From: Trifolium pratense
Lineage: Eukaryota; Streptophyta; Magnoliopsida; Fabales; Fabaceae
Direction: 5' to 3'
DNA: 64,000 nucleotides
NCBI RefSeq assembly: GCF_020283565.1
Contig: NC_060063.1
Span: forward strand, 40,324,635 to 40,388,634
Part shown: piece by piece, positions 34,101-44,596 of the stretch
Layout: every line of letters begins with the position of its first letter
Numbering within the stretch: position 1 is the first letter of the stretch
The notes under the pieces: generated by a model
Databases searched by the model: none
The model's input: the letters and a program-made list of their open reading frames with translations, nothing else
What the model was told of the DNA's origin: nothing
Made by a program: the position numbers and the translations under genes

Positions 34101-34776
34101 CGGACCAGATAAAGATGTTCTTATTAGTCTAGCACAAGGTCCTCTGGACCAAGCTAGAAGGTTTACTGCTTACAATGTTAATGGATTCAAATTTCGGACC
34201 TTGGCACGAGACAAGTTATTGAAAACACAAAACAGTGGAGTTTTTGGCTCATTTGGAACAAGAAGTTACTCAAGCAGTAGTGATGACCATATGAGGTTTG
34301 GAGACGTGCCTTACTATGGCAGATTAATAGATATCGTTGAGCTTTTCTATTGCGGCTTTTCGATTGTCATGTTCAAATGTGAATGGGCTAATACAACTAA
34401 CCCAAGAGGCATGAAGAAAGATAAATTGGGTTTTACTTCTATTAACTTCGCAAGCTTAAGACATACTGGAGAACACGAAGATGATGAACCATACATCAAA
34501 GCTTCTGAAGCTCTAATGGTCTTTTATGTCGATGATGAGAAGGAACAAGGTTGGAGCATACCAGTTCATTTGAAGCCAAGAGACTTGTACGACATGGGTG
34601 AAGATGAAAGTGAAATAATGGCATCCAATGAGACATATCCATCACAAAACTTGGAAGAACTCTTTCAAGATGATAACACACATATCCCTTTAGCAAGAGT
34701 TGTAATAGACGAGGATCCTGAAAGTTCAGCCATCAATCATCACTCTGATGATGATAATAATGATATGTTAATTTGA
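31104..34776 (+). CDS. tnpD: CACTA transposase, TnpD-like (Tnp2 family), four exons
   Basis: Catalyses excision and reinsertion of the element in the nucleus. Proposed exons 31104-33418, 33501-33815, 33893-33992 and 34075-34776 have consistent phases and give 1,143 residues with no internal stop. Domain order: N-terminal transposase-associated domain (residues ~1-75, MDTTWITQPRNTPEY with a CPCKKCGF Cys cluster and a CYHGE motif); helical block (LCGMSDKSMTMILELL, ~175-190); Tnp2 catalytic region (ATDGFNPFG at ~347-355 with a likely catalytic Asp; HNLDMMHIEKNVCENI at ~570); DUF4218 (~650-880, continuing through MYPIER into exon 2); DUF4216 in exon 4 (GDVPYYGRLIDIVELFYCG, ~986-1004). The C-terminus is acidic. 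Start chosen at the first ATG ahead of the canonical N-terminal motif. Very secure family; intactness is inferred from splice phases. Confidence 0.92.
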
Positions 34777-35055
34777 ATAGTGTTTTATATAGTTTATTGA
34801 ATTGTATTTGTTATGATTTTGAGACTTCATTGTAATTTCCTTTTATTTGTAATGTGTAAGACTTTATTGTTTTTGTTTTATATATGTATTCGTTTTTACT
34901 ACATATGTATTTTTTTTAGACTTTATTGTATTTGCTTTGATATATATTTATGTTTAAATGCATATATTATGTTAGATTTTATTGTATTTATGTTTAAAGG
35001 CATATATTTTAAAACATACTAACTTTTTTAATTACATTTTTGATATTTTAAAGAG

Positions 35056-37990
35056 ATGGAGAAGACATGGAGCGATTTGACACCGTATGAGGTGGAAAGA
35101 CAGAGAACAATAGCAGCAAATAACAAGAAGTTGGAAGCTCTAAATATTCCTCGTCTATCGCAATCCATCCAAAAATCGTCTTCTACTAAGGTTTGAATTC
35201 GGGTACCCATTATGTTTTTTCGTTTTCATGCTTTGTACAATCATGATGTTGAACAAGTTATTAAATTATGAGGACCCATGAATGACTAAATGTTAAAACC
35301 TTTTCACAGCTTAAATGTTTTAGCACTTAGACACTATATGCCTCTTTGTATTCTTTGTATTCTTTGAGCACTTGCTATTATGTGTGTAATGAATTTCAAT
35401 TTTCATTATGAAGTTTTATTATGTATGTAATGAATAATTTGTTTGTTTTGTAATATAAGAAGGACAAAATGAGATTTGTAAGACCCGGAGATCTTCAAGT
35501 AGCAGCCAACAATAAACGCTTGCGTTCTCATGATATACCAAAACCACCTCCACCGGTGATAATACCATCATCATCAGCTTCACAAGATGCACCACCATCA
35601 TCACCTACACATGATGCAACATCACATAGGTTAACCAAAAAAGGAAGACCTAAACGTTCTCAACCTCCACATTTCCAATTTCAACCTCAATATCAACATC
35701 AACCATCTCCACCTTCATCTCCACCTCAACACCAACCATCTCCACCTCCACCTCAACACCAACCACCTCCACCTCCACCTCAACACCAACCATCTCCACC
35801 TCAACCACAACATCAATCATCAGAACCGGAACATGAAGTTGTACTTGAACGTCTATCTCAACCACGACAACCTCTACCTCCACCACCTCCACGTAATCAT
35901 GCACATTGGATTGTGGATGTTATTGGTATACCTATATAATTTTGGTTTCTTTTTTATCTCCTTTTTGTCCAATATTTTTGTGTACTAATTCATTTAATTT
36001 ATATGTCAGATGATGATGGTAATGTTAGACAAAAAAGTGTAGAAGTGAACGACTTAATCCCGAACAAAGTGGGATTTAAGGTGCAAACAATCTGGAATGA
36101 TGACCATCAGCCCATAGGAGAGGCAGGTGGACTGTTATCAGGATATATTGGCTTTCTTGCTAGTAGTGATGAATTGCTTCCTATAATGTATCCAAAATGG
36201 CCCAAAGTTCCGTTGGCAAAGAAAGACTTAATTTATGATAACAACATAAAGGTATAAACTGAAATTACATTGAATATATGTTTAATTTAGAAACATCTTT
36301 CAATTTTTTGTCGTCTATTTCAATTTATATATGTTTAATTTAGAAACATCTTTCAATTTGTTTCCGTTGAAGGCTAAATTTGTTGTAAGTGATACAAACA
36401 AGTTTCATAAGAAGTGGATTTATACAAGCTTGGGAAAGAGGTGGAGGGAACGTCGGTGCTTTCTATTCAATAAGTATTATGATTGGGCTCTTACTGTTGA
36501 ACAAAACATAGAGCAATTTCCACCTGAAGTTACAAAAGATCATTGGGCCATGTATTTGAATTATAGATTGTCTCCGGATACTATGGTAATAACAATAATT
36601 TGAATTATTTTACACTTGTTCCTAATATATTGTATATTGATTGTTAAAATTGTTTTCTAATATAGGCGAAAGCAGACAAAAATGCTCTAAATCGCCAAAA
36701 GCAACGTATTCCCCATACGTTAGGCACAAGGTCACTAGCAAGAACACGAGATATTATGGTACAATTAAATTATTTCATATAAGAATTATTACATAATTAT
36801 TACAATGTATAATTATATAACTATTTTACTTCATTTTAGGAACAAAGAGATGGACGGTCTTACAGTAGAGGAGACATGTATGAAATCTCTCACACGAAGA
36901 GGAACGGATCATATGTTAATGATGAGGCTCGACAAAAAAATGTAAGAAATTGTATTATATATGTTTACTGATTTTTGCTCTATATAAGTGTTCAACCATA
37001 GGTTAGAAGATTTATATTATATATGTCTGGGTGCCTGCTGCTTAGTGTTGGTTACTTTAAAATGTTGTTTCGGTGGCTGACTTGTTTTTTCCCAATTTTA
37101 AATAAATAAAGGGATAGAAACATATTATGTGACTTTTCTATCCTATATATAATTTCAAGTCAAATTGAGTTTTAGGCATTTCTTATGCATGACTTTTGGT
37201 AAGTCCAATAAACTATAAGTTTGTTTGGACTAGTTTATAAGTTTGTTTGAAAAAAAGTGTAGAAGTTAGATTCTATGTATTTTGTATTCTATCCAGATTC
37301 TTGTGGTTGGACTCCAATTTTGATAAATAACACTGTATTTGTAGGAAGAGTTACAAAAAGAAAGGCAGACATCATCTGATAATGAGGCTTTTGTGACCGT
37401 GTTTGGAAAAGAGCATCATGGTTATGTTCGAGGAATGGGACTTGGTCCAACACCATCTCAAAATAATGGTTCTAGTTCTCGTCCTTCAGTATCAACTTCT
37501 TCATCGACTGCTGATGCCAAAATAGCTAAGATGCAAAGCGAAATTGATGTGCTAACTAAAGAAGTTGCTGAAGTTAATGAGCTTAAAGCTAAAGTTGCTG
37601 AATTTGATGCAATGAAGGAACAATTTGCTCTTATTATGGCTAATATGCAAAACCAGGTAAGACAATATTTGTGTGCCTTACATATATATATATATAATGT
37701 GAATATATTGACATTGACTTGTTGTTATTGTTATATTATACCTTTTTTAATAAGTTTTTTTTTTTTAATTTATTTCTTGTTCAAAGTCACATGATATTAA
37801 TTTGAAGTGCATTTTTTTATGTATAATATATATAATATATATGTTGATACTACAATACTTTTGTTTTTAACTATACTTTAAATTTTGTTTTCAGGGGTAT
37901 AACATAGGATCGCCGTTTGAAGTACGACGCTCTTTTGAGTCTAGTCATAATGTTGAGGGTAATCAAGCAACTCCAGACGATTCAACTTAG
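35056..37990 (+). CDS. tnpA: CACTA accessory DNA-binding protein, TnpA-like (Transposase_24 type), eight exons
   Basis: Expected to bind the subterminal repeats and assist transposition. Proposed exons 35056-35190, 35460-35925, 36010-36251, 36373-36585, 36666-36758, 36840-36941, 37345-37656 and 37895-37990 keep phase and give about 552 residues without a stop. N-terminus YEVERQRTIAANNKKLEAL is the familiar start of such proteins; exon 2 is a Pro/Gln/His-rich low-complexity stretch; exons 3-6 contain the Transposase_24 core (KWIYTSLGKRWRERRCFLF, then MYEISHTKRNGSYVNDEAR); exon 7 has a leucine-rich coiled coil (AKMQSEIDVLTKEVAEVNEL). The acceptor at 36373 is the least certain border because a ~33-bp duplication (36272-36304 and 36327-36360) sits just upstream. 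Transcribed in the same direction as tnpD, 279 bp downstream. Confidence 0.82.
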
Positions 37991-38394
37991 ATATATAATT
38001 TTTGTTTAGGCGTGTTGAACTTGATGTCACGCTTTTCTATTTGTTTTAATTTTGATGTACTAGGCGCATGTGTTGTGACCTTCGTTTTTGTTTTTTGTTA
38101 TGTACTATTTAGGTTGCATGTGTCAATGCAAACTTTAGATGTATTGCGCATGTATTGTGACCTTTAGTTCCATGTGTCGTTGTGAACACCTTATTTTTGA
38201 ATCAAATGAATGTTATTTTGTTTATGAATTTGTTTACATTGCAAGAATTATTATAGTAGTTCAATATTTAAAAATACTACGTTTGAATAATAGTCGATGA
38301 TTAAAAAAACAGGGTAAAAAATTGTCCTACAAAAAAAAATATATAAAAAAATTGTCCTCAAAGAAATCATAAAATATTTTAAAAGAAATATATT

Positions 38395-38745
38395 ATAGCG
38401 GCGGTTTCAAACTGCTGAAAAAACAAAAAAATAAAAAAACAAATAGCAACGGTTTCAAAACTGCTGCAAAAACAAAAAAAATAAAAAATCAAATAGCAAC
38501 AGTTTCAAACCGTTGCAAAACTGGCTAAAATTTGTGTTTTGCGTTTCGCTTATTGCAACGGTTTTAGAACCGTTGCAACACATACTGTGGCCGTTTGTGT
38601 AACGGTTTTTCAAACCGTTGCTATTTGATCTACCAACGCTCAAATCTGCAACAGTTTGGCAACTGTTGCTAAAAATGCTGCAACATTTAAAAAATGTTGC
38701 TAAATCGTCCCAAAACTGTTGCTAAACACATTTTTTCTTGTAGTG
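38395..38745. repeat. Right subterminal repeats and terminus of the 10.2-kb CACTA
   Basis: Dense array of AGCAACGGTTTCAAA, AACCGTTGC and ACTGTTGCTAAA words in alternating orientation, ending at CTTGTAGTG (38737-38745) followed by TSD TCC. 37991-38394 is AT-rich 3' flank with no gene. Confidence 0.8.
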
Positions 38746-38748
38746 TCC

Positions 38749-39232
38749 CTTTTCAACAAACTCATACATGAGTGCCTTTATGAGTGGACTTAAGATCACC
38801 CCCAAGTATCTTTGGCATCTCTAACAAGTTAATTAAAAAAAACTCTCCTCGAGCATCACCACACCAGGGCTTACATCATAGAACAGAGTGGTGCATCCTC
38901 AACAAACAAAACCACCAGGAGTTTTCCATCAGATATATATGCAGCGGAATTCAAACCACAAAACTCCTCAACAAACTTCAGGCACACTACAATAACACAC
39001 GTTTGAAAATAAATCAAACCATACAGCAACTCATCACAAGATCTACACGCCTGAACAACAAAAGATAGGTCTAATACACACCCTATCATGAATAGTCCAT
39101 CCTCCACTTCTAGGGACCATTCAATCAATGTGAACTTCTCCAAGTTCAAACAAATTTTCAGTATTCCTTACTTGCCCATAACCAGAAAGTATCTTCCCTA
39201 AGATCTCATCCAGAAAACAGAACAGGATGCCT
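38749..39232 (-). other. 5' interior of the SIRE-type element (right of the CACTA)
   Basis: Continues the element interrupted at 28537. No gag motif is recognised between the primer-binding site and the CACTA insertion. Confidence 0.5.
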
Positions 39233-39244
39233 GCTCTGATACCA
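39233..39244 (-). other. Primer-binding site of the SIRE-type element
   Basis: GCTCTGATACCA, reverse complement of the initiator-Met PBS, two bases from the LTR at 39247. Confidence 0.88.
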
Positions 39245-39246
39245 AT

Positions 39247-40565
39247 TGAAATTCTGGTATAGCAGAACCAGATGTTGTATAGAAAGTCGAGACATCTGGT
39301 CTGACATGAATAACACGGCAAGGCATATAACATTAAAACGGATACTGAGAAATAATGTTTTATCAGATGTTCCAACATTCAATTTAAAGAGAATGTCATA
39401 CTTAATGTTGGAACATCTTACGAAACATAATAAAATCAACAAGTAAATAAACTGCACAGGAAATTGTTAACCCAGTTCAGCCAACCTGCCTACTCTGGGG
39501 GATACCAATCCAGGAAGGAAATCCACTAATAGATCTAGTCACTAAGACCTCCAGCAAACCCTTTGAATTTACATCTTACACTAAGACCTCCAGCAAACCC
39601 TCGGTTTACGTCTTACACTAAGACCTCCAGCAAATCCTAGGTTTACGCCTTATGACCTTGACACTACTCATGCAACTTCTGCCTAGGAACTCCTAGACAT
39701 GAGATCCCATCTCACTTCCACACAGCCAACACAACCTGTGTTGTTCATATAATGTTGAATAAAATGTGGTGACAATCACCGTGACATATTTTACTCTTGC
39801 TTAAAAGCTTCGAGTAAATCACACACAGTTACCTCCGTACTTCAAAGCTTAGGAGTAACCTTAAAACATTACAACTCAATAAAACACCGTCCTACTCAAG
39901 TATTAAACCAATACGTGAGAGGCTCACAAACACTATCTCCTTGCTTAAAAGCTTTAGAGATATTACAAAACTCTACTCATTACCTAAAGGTTTCTGAGTG
40001 AGGACATAGTGACCATCTCACAACCCGAGTGGTTCACTTACACCAACTCTCCTAGAGAGTGGCTTAAAGACACGAAACCCTAAAGACTACATCTTTGATG
40101 AACAATGGTTTCGGTTCATTAAAATCTTGGTCTTGAGTCTTCTTTATATAGACAGAGCTAGCACGCTCCTGATCTTCCAAGATAAGCTTCAGAACACAGC
40201 TGGTCTTTGAGTCACGTCCAGCTAAGCAAATCAGACCTTAATAAAAACTTTCCTAAAATAGTTGATCATCTTTAGGAAATAAACAATGTGTTGAATCATT
40301 CCATTAAGTCTTGATAAGAACATATCTGCACTAATAACGTCTTGATCAGATCAAATCTTGATATACACGTTCGTAGAGTGGATTTCCATATATAGCAGAT
40401 ACGTGTAATAAATGCGCGAGATTTGGGCAATCTGACTGTCGTACCCAAACATGTTACAACATTTGGTCCAACATCTTTTGTACCTAACATGTTGAAACAT
40501 TTGGTCCAACATCTTGCTTGTATATTTGTTTTAGCAAAATGAGGCCAACACACAAATATCCAACA
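39247..40565 (-). repeat. 5' LTR of the SIRE-type element
   Basis: Partner of 20879-22197, same length. Differences noticed by eye are transitions, for example ACCAGATG versus ACCGGATG and CCTTGACA versus CCTCGACA. Confidence 0.9.
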
Positions 40566-40570
40566 CTATA

Positions 40571-41178
40571 TAAGTCGGATATGTCATATCACACAGTTGA
40601 GATTCACGGTTTTACCATGACTCGACAAGGTGGTATATGATGCTCATGGAAGATGCGAATGTGACTTATAAAGAGTCCATGTACACAAAACATATATGGA
40701 TATTGTTTTGTCATCCAATTGAGTAAGACTCATAGGATAAATATGAGTCTTGTTGTAAAGACTCACATGGATGGTATTTTGAATACATTTAAGGTGTGAT
40801 TGAATGTGAAAGGTTTCATACAAATCATGATGCAATTATGATGAAACCTTTATTTCAATCATAGTGCTTAAACTCATTTGATTCTACTTGCAATTATTGT
40901 ATGTTTTAATACGAGTTCTGGCAGATGGATAAAGAGGTTGCATTCCTTAATTGGAATGACCTTACATATGTATTTGACATATGGATAGGGTTTCGTTAAT
41001 CTAAAGGATGCTAGAAAAGTATATAAATTACAAAATTCATTTATGAATTTGTTCAAATTTCTCAAAGTTGAATTATCAGTTTTATTGATCAAGTTTTATG
41101 AAAACTAAGATTAATAAAGGAACTGTTGTGCACACAAGAAAGTCAGTGGGAGTATTTAAATTAATCTGGTATTGTATG
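40571..41178 (+). pseudogene. Angela-like copia element, RT region (first piece)
   Basis: Continues from 20878 after the SIRE-type insertion. Most of it is too decayed to read, but just before the hAT insertion the frame shows CVHKKVSGSI and then, across that insertion, LVLYVNDILII (family YVDDILLI: catalytic Asp changed to Asn), the RT active-site region. Confidence 0.6.
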
Positions 41179-41807
41179 TAGAGGTGGGAATAGGCTAGGC
41201 CGAGCTAGGCTTTGCCAAGCCTGAGCCTGGCCTGTCAAAAAATTGAAGGTCTGAGCCTGGCCTGTGGCCTATCATAGGCTTAAATTCTAGGCCTGAGCCT
41301 GGCCTTTTGAAAGTCTGATGTGGCCTGTTAGCCTGTTTAAAAGCCTATTTCATATGAACATATTTAAATAAATAATTATATTTATTTTGAAATATACTTA
41401 AGAACTAATAAAATAATGTTCCATTTGATATTTTAGAGAATTTGACTATATATGTCATCATATTTCAATTCTAGTTTATAATAATACATTTATATATGTT
41501 AAAAACTAATGTAGATTAATAAACTTAAATTACTTAAAAAATTAATAGATTTATAATTTAATCAAAGTATAAATTTTAATATATAAATAATAATCGTAAT
41601 AAAAATATTATTCATGTTAACTTAAATAGGCCGGCCTAGTAGGCCTCAAAGGCTTTTTTAATGGCCTGCGGCCTGACCTTTTTAGCTAAATAGGCTTATA
41701 AAAAAGCATTGGCCTGCTCTATTTAAAGAAATAGGCTGGCCTGGCCTGAGCCTATGTAGGCTAGGCCTTAAGGCCATGTAGGCCGGCCTGGCCTGTTCCC
41801 ACCTCTA
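41179..41807. mobile_element. hAT-type non-autonomous element, 629 bp, 8-bp TSD
   Basis: TSD ATTGTATG (41171-41178 and 41808-41815). Termini TAGAGGTGGGAATAGGC at left and, reverse-complemented, TAGAGGTGGGAACAGGCC at right. Subterminal regions are full of GGCCTGGCCTGAGCC / AGGCCTTAAGGCC words; the core is AT-rich and non-coding. It falls exactly in the RT active-site region of the old copia element. Confidence 0.88.
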
Positions 41808-41949
41808 ATTGTATGTGAATGACATACTGATCATTAAGACAATTTTCATACACTACACATGTAAGACATGATTAGGTAATTATTTCTTGATGAAATACTT
41901 AGGCGAGACTTCCTAAAAGTTAGGAATCAAGATCTATAAAGATAGATTG
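41808..41949 (+). pseudogene. Angela-like copia element, RT region (second piece)
   Basis: Encodes NDILII and, in nearby frame, NYFLMKYLGETS and LGIKIYKDR, the blocks that follow the RT active site in Angela/BARE elements. Cut at 41949 by the Ty3 element. Confidence 0.65.
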
Positions 41950-43791
41950 TGTTGTACCCTAATTTTGTCCTACCTTTTTTAAATTATTTTTCATCCTATT
42001 ATTTGTTTTTTTTTTTTACTTATTTTCTATTATTATTATTGTTGTTATTATTATAAAAAAAAAAAAAAAAAATATCAAAAGAAAAAAGGACAACACAAAG
42101 TGGCTTCACGTAAAAACAACAACAATGTGGCAGCAAGCACTCTCCACTCCCCTTACTTCAAGCTTACAAATTTTTAACCTTTTCCCAAATAAAACCAATC
42201 ATCCACCAAGAGCAAAAGATGATGTTTTTCCTTCCCTTCTTGGCCAATCAAACCCTAAATTTCCGGTACAAGTAGAGGACGTTTTTCAGAGCAAAGGGAG
42301 GCAATTTTAGGAGCTGAAACAGAGAAGAAAAAAACCAAAAAAACTCATCTTTTCATCACTTTTCCAAAAATTCGAAATCCATTAAAACCCCCTCCAACCT
42401 TCAATTTTCTTCACCCAAATCACTCCAAACACCTCCCTAAGCTTGAACCCACAAGAAAAACGAGGAAAAACCATCAAAACAAGCTTACACAAGGTTCAAA
42501 AATAGCAAAGAAAAGAGTAGGTGTTAACCCACCAAAACAAAGCTCGAAACCAGTAAGATTCTCAACACTTTTTACTCCTGAATATCATGTGAAGCTTTTC
42601 CAACCTTTAATTTTGCTTAACTCGTACAAATATGAAATTTAAAGTTTTTTTTAGGTTTTAAAGTTTCGAACTTTTTTTGAGATATAAGCATCTTTTGAAA
42701 AATATAAGTTTATATTCATGATCTACGTGAAAAACCGAGCAAAATCATATACTCATTTGTAAATTTTGACGAATAATTGATGATGTTGTTGTTGGAGCCG
42801 AGAGCTTCGATGACGTGTCAGCACGTCATTGGCTCCCCCTTTATTTTAAAACGTAATCGTTAGATCGGATGTAAGGCCGAGATCTGTTAGTGGATTTTTA
42901 AATCCAAGCCATTTGATCAAATCAAAAGGCCTGGATCCGGGAAGCCTACCATACACCCTTATCTTAATGCTGTACCTGATTAATTTTTGTTCTGCTCTTT
43001 TTTTTGTTTGAACGAAAATCAAACGGGCTGGGCCTGGTGTAGCAGATTACTATTGCTTCACCCCCCAGACCCAGTTTTGCACCCCAGTGGCGTTTTTGTC
43101 CATTTTTAAGTGCCTATTTAAATAAGTGCTTATTTCATGAAAAAACCCCGTAATAAAAACTTGAATGAAAAGGATTCGTCCGTCAAATGGCTTTCCGATT
43201 CTCTAGTTATTTGGGTTCTTGGTAGATACCTAGCAACTCGAATAATTAGCATTCGTAAGGAATATTATTTCAAAAAAGTAAATAATGATAAAATGAACAT
43301 AACCCATCAAATTTTGAGTCCTTTTATAAAATCATGTGTATGCGAGTCCTTTTTTTGTAAAATCAAATCAACCCACAAGTATTTTCTACCCCAGAACTGC
43401 GTGTAGCTTTGAATTTCTCATCGCACCGGGGAATACGTAGGAGCGAGATTAAAGATCTCGTCAAGCACAATAATAAAAAAAAACTTTTTTTTGTATATGT
43501 ATAGTTATAGTCAAATAGTTTAATTACAAGCACATACAAGCAAGCATTTTTTAAACCTAAGTCTAGAGGGAAGGTTCCCGTTGAGTACAACGGATGTGAG
43601 GGGTGCTAATACCTTCCCCTCGCATAACCGACTCCCGAACCTGAAATTTGGTTGCGATGACCACCTTTCCGTTCTTTCCGAGGTTTTATCGATATTTTTC
43701 CTCTTCCCTCATGGAATAAATAAAGTTCGGTGGCGACTTTACTATCTAGCGAACGCTTATCGCTCGCGCATTTTTTTTTTCACCCGCCTCA
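41950..43791 (+). repeat. 5' LTR of the Ty3 element
   Basis: 1,842 bp, partner of 53567-55393. Short differences in poly-T/poly-A runs and scattered substitutions; the open frames at 42125 and 43137 occur in the LTR and are not called as genes. Confidence 0.9.
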
Positions 43792-43793
43792 GC

Positions 43794-43811
43794 TGGCGAC
43801 TTCACTGGGGA
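43794..43811 (+). other. Primer-binding site of the Ty3 element
   Basis: TGGCGACTTCACTGGGGA, two bases after the 5' LTR. Starts TGG as needed to pair with a tRNA 3' CCA; the Arg-tRNA type described for Ogre is the likely match (family knowledge). Confidence 0.75.
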
Positions 43812-44596
43812 CAAGTAATTAAGAGAGTCAAGCCCACTCCCTTTAGTTTTAGGTTTTTTCTCTCGCATTTGCTTGTGTTTGTTTTATTTGTTTTTGTATA
43901 TATGTTTGTTTTATTTGTTTATTATTTGTTTTATTATGTTTATTATATTGCATATATATTCATACGGTCAATATTTGTTCTTGAAAATGTCCTTGGTGGT
44001 TGGGTTGTACTATGAGTGAGGCTCTACACCCGAGCCTTGAGCAAAGCCTAAGTTAAGTTAGGGGTTGAGTATTAATCTACTTGGCGTTATGCCTTGTGGG
44101 GTTAATGCAAAAGCTCCGCCTAAAATAGATCTTTTCGAAAAATATTTGTTAACTTGCGAATGTTCGCGATGGGGGCAAATTATTTTTCTTAGGATCCATG
44201 ACTCTAGGGACCTTTTCTCAAATTAGAACCCTTAAACTTGTTATTAGGGACCCCTGTTAGAACCTGAGTCGAGGATGCGTAATGTTGACCTTCCCGGCAT
44301 GTGTCTCGTAAGGTCAATATGCAAGCCTCACCTAAAGGAGACTCATTTGAAAGATTGTTGTCTTGCGAGTATTTGTAATGGCGACGATATTTCCAAATGG
44401 AGATCAATGATTTTAGGATCTTATAAAACTTAGAATAAACATGTGAGAACAGGGTGGATATGCCTATAAACACCTATACTTTTACCTATAAACTTTGCCT
44501 CCACATACCATGGCATTTGCATTCATGAAAATTAATTTTTGCATACCTATTTTGCTTATAGGAGGATAAAAGGATAACAATTGAAAGGTAAAGAAC

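Larger units (their letters stand above)
28537..38745 (+). mobile_element. CACTA (En/Spm) DNA transposon, 10,209 bp, apparently autonomous
   Basis: Terminal inverted repeats CACTACTAAAAAAATT at left and CACTACAAGAAAAAATG at right (reverse complement), flanked by the 3-bp TSD TCC (28534-28536 and 38746-38748). Subterminal regions carry many GCAACGGTTTT/AACCGTTGC motifs in both orientations (28560-28700 and 38395-38720), the usual binding sites for the TnpA-type protein. Two spliced genes with open frames lie inside: a TnpD-like transposase (31104-34776) and a TnpA/Transposase_24-like gene (35056-37990). Inserted in the interior of the SIRE-type element. Confidence 0.92.
20879..40565 (-). mobile_element. 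SIRE-type copia-related LTR element lacking gag-pol (19.7 kb with a nested CACTA)
   Basis: Two 1,319-bp LTRs (20879-22197 and 39247-40565) with identical length and only about five differences that I can find, all transitions. TSD CTATA on both sides (20874-20878 and 40566-40570). The primer-binding site is at 39233-39244 and a polypurine tract at 22198-22212, so transcription runs right to left. Without the nested CACTA the interior is ~6.8 kb and shows no RT, integrase or protease motif, which makes it a large non-autonomous derivative moved in trans. Confidence 0.88.

Noticed and set aside
42125..44015. Open frames in the Ty3 5' LTR and leader
   Set aside because: Repeated in the 3' LTR (54519-55402) and with no motif; LTR sequence rather than genes.
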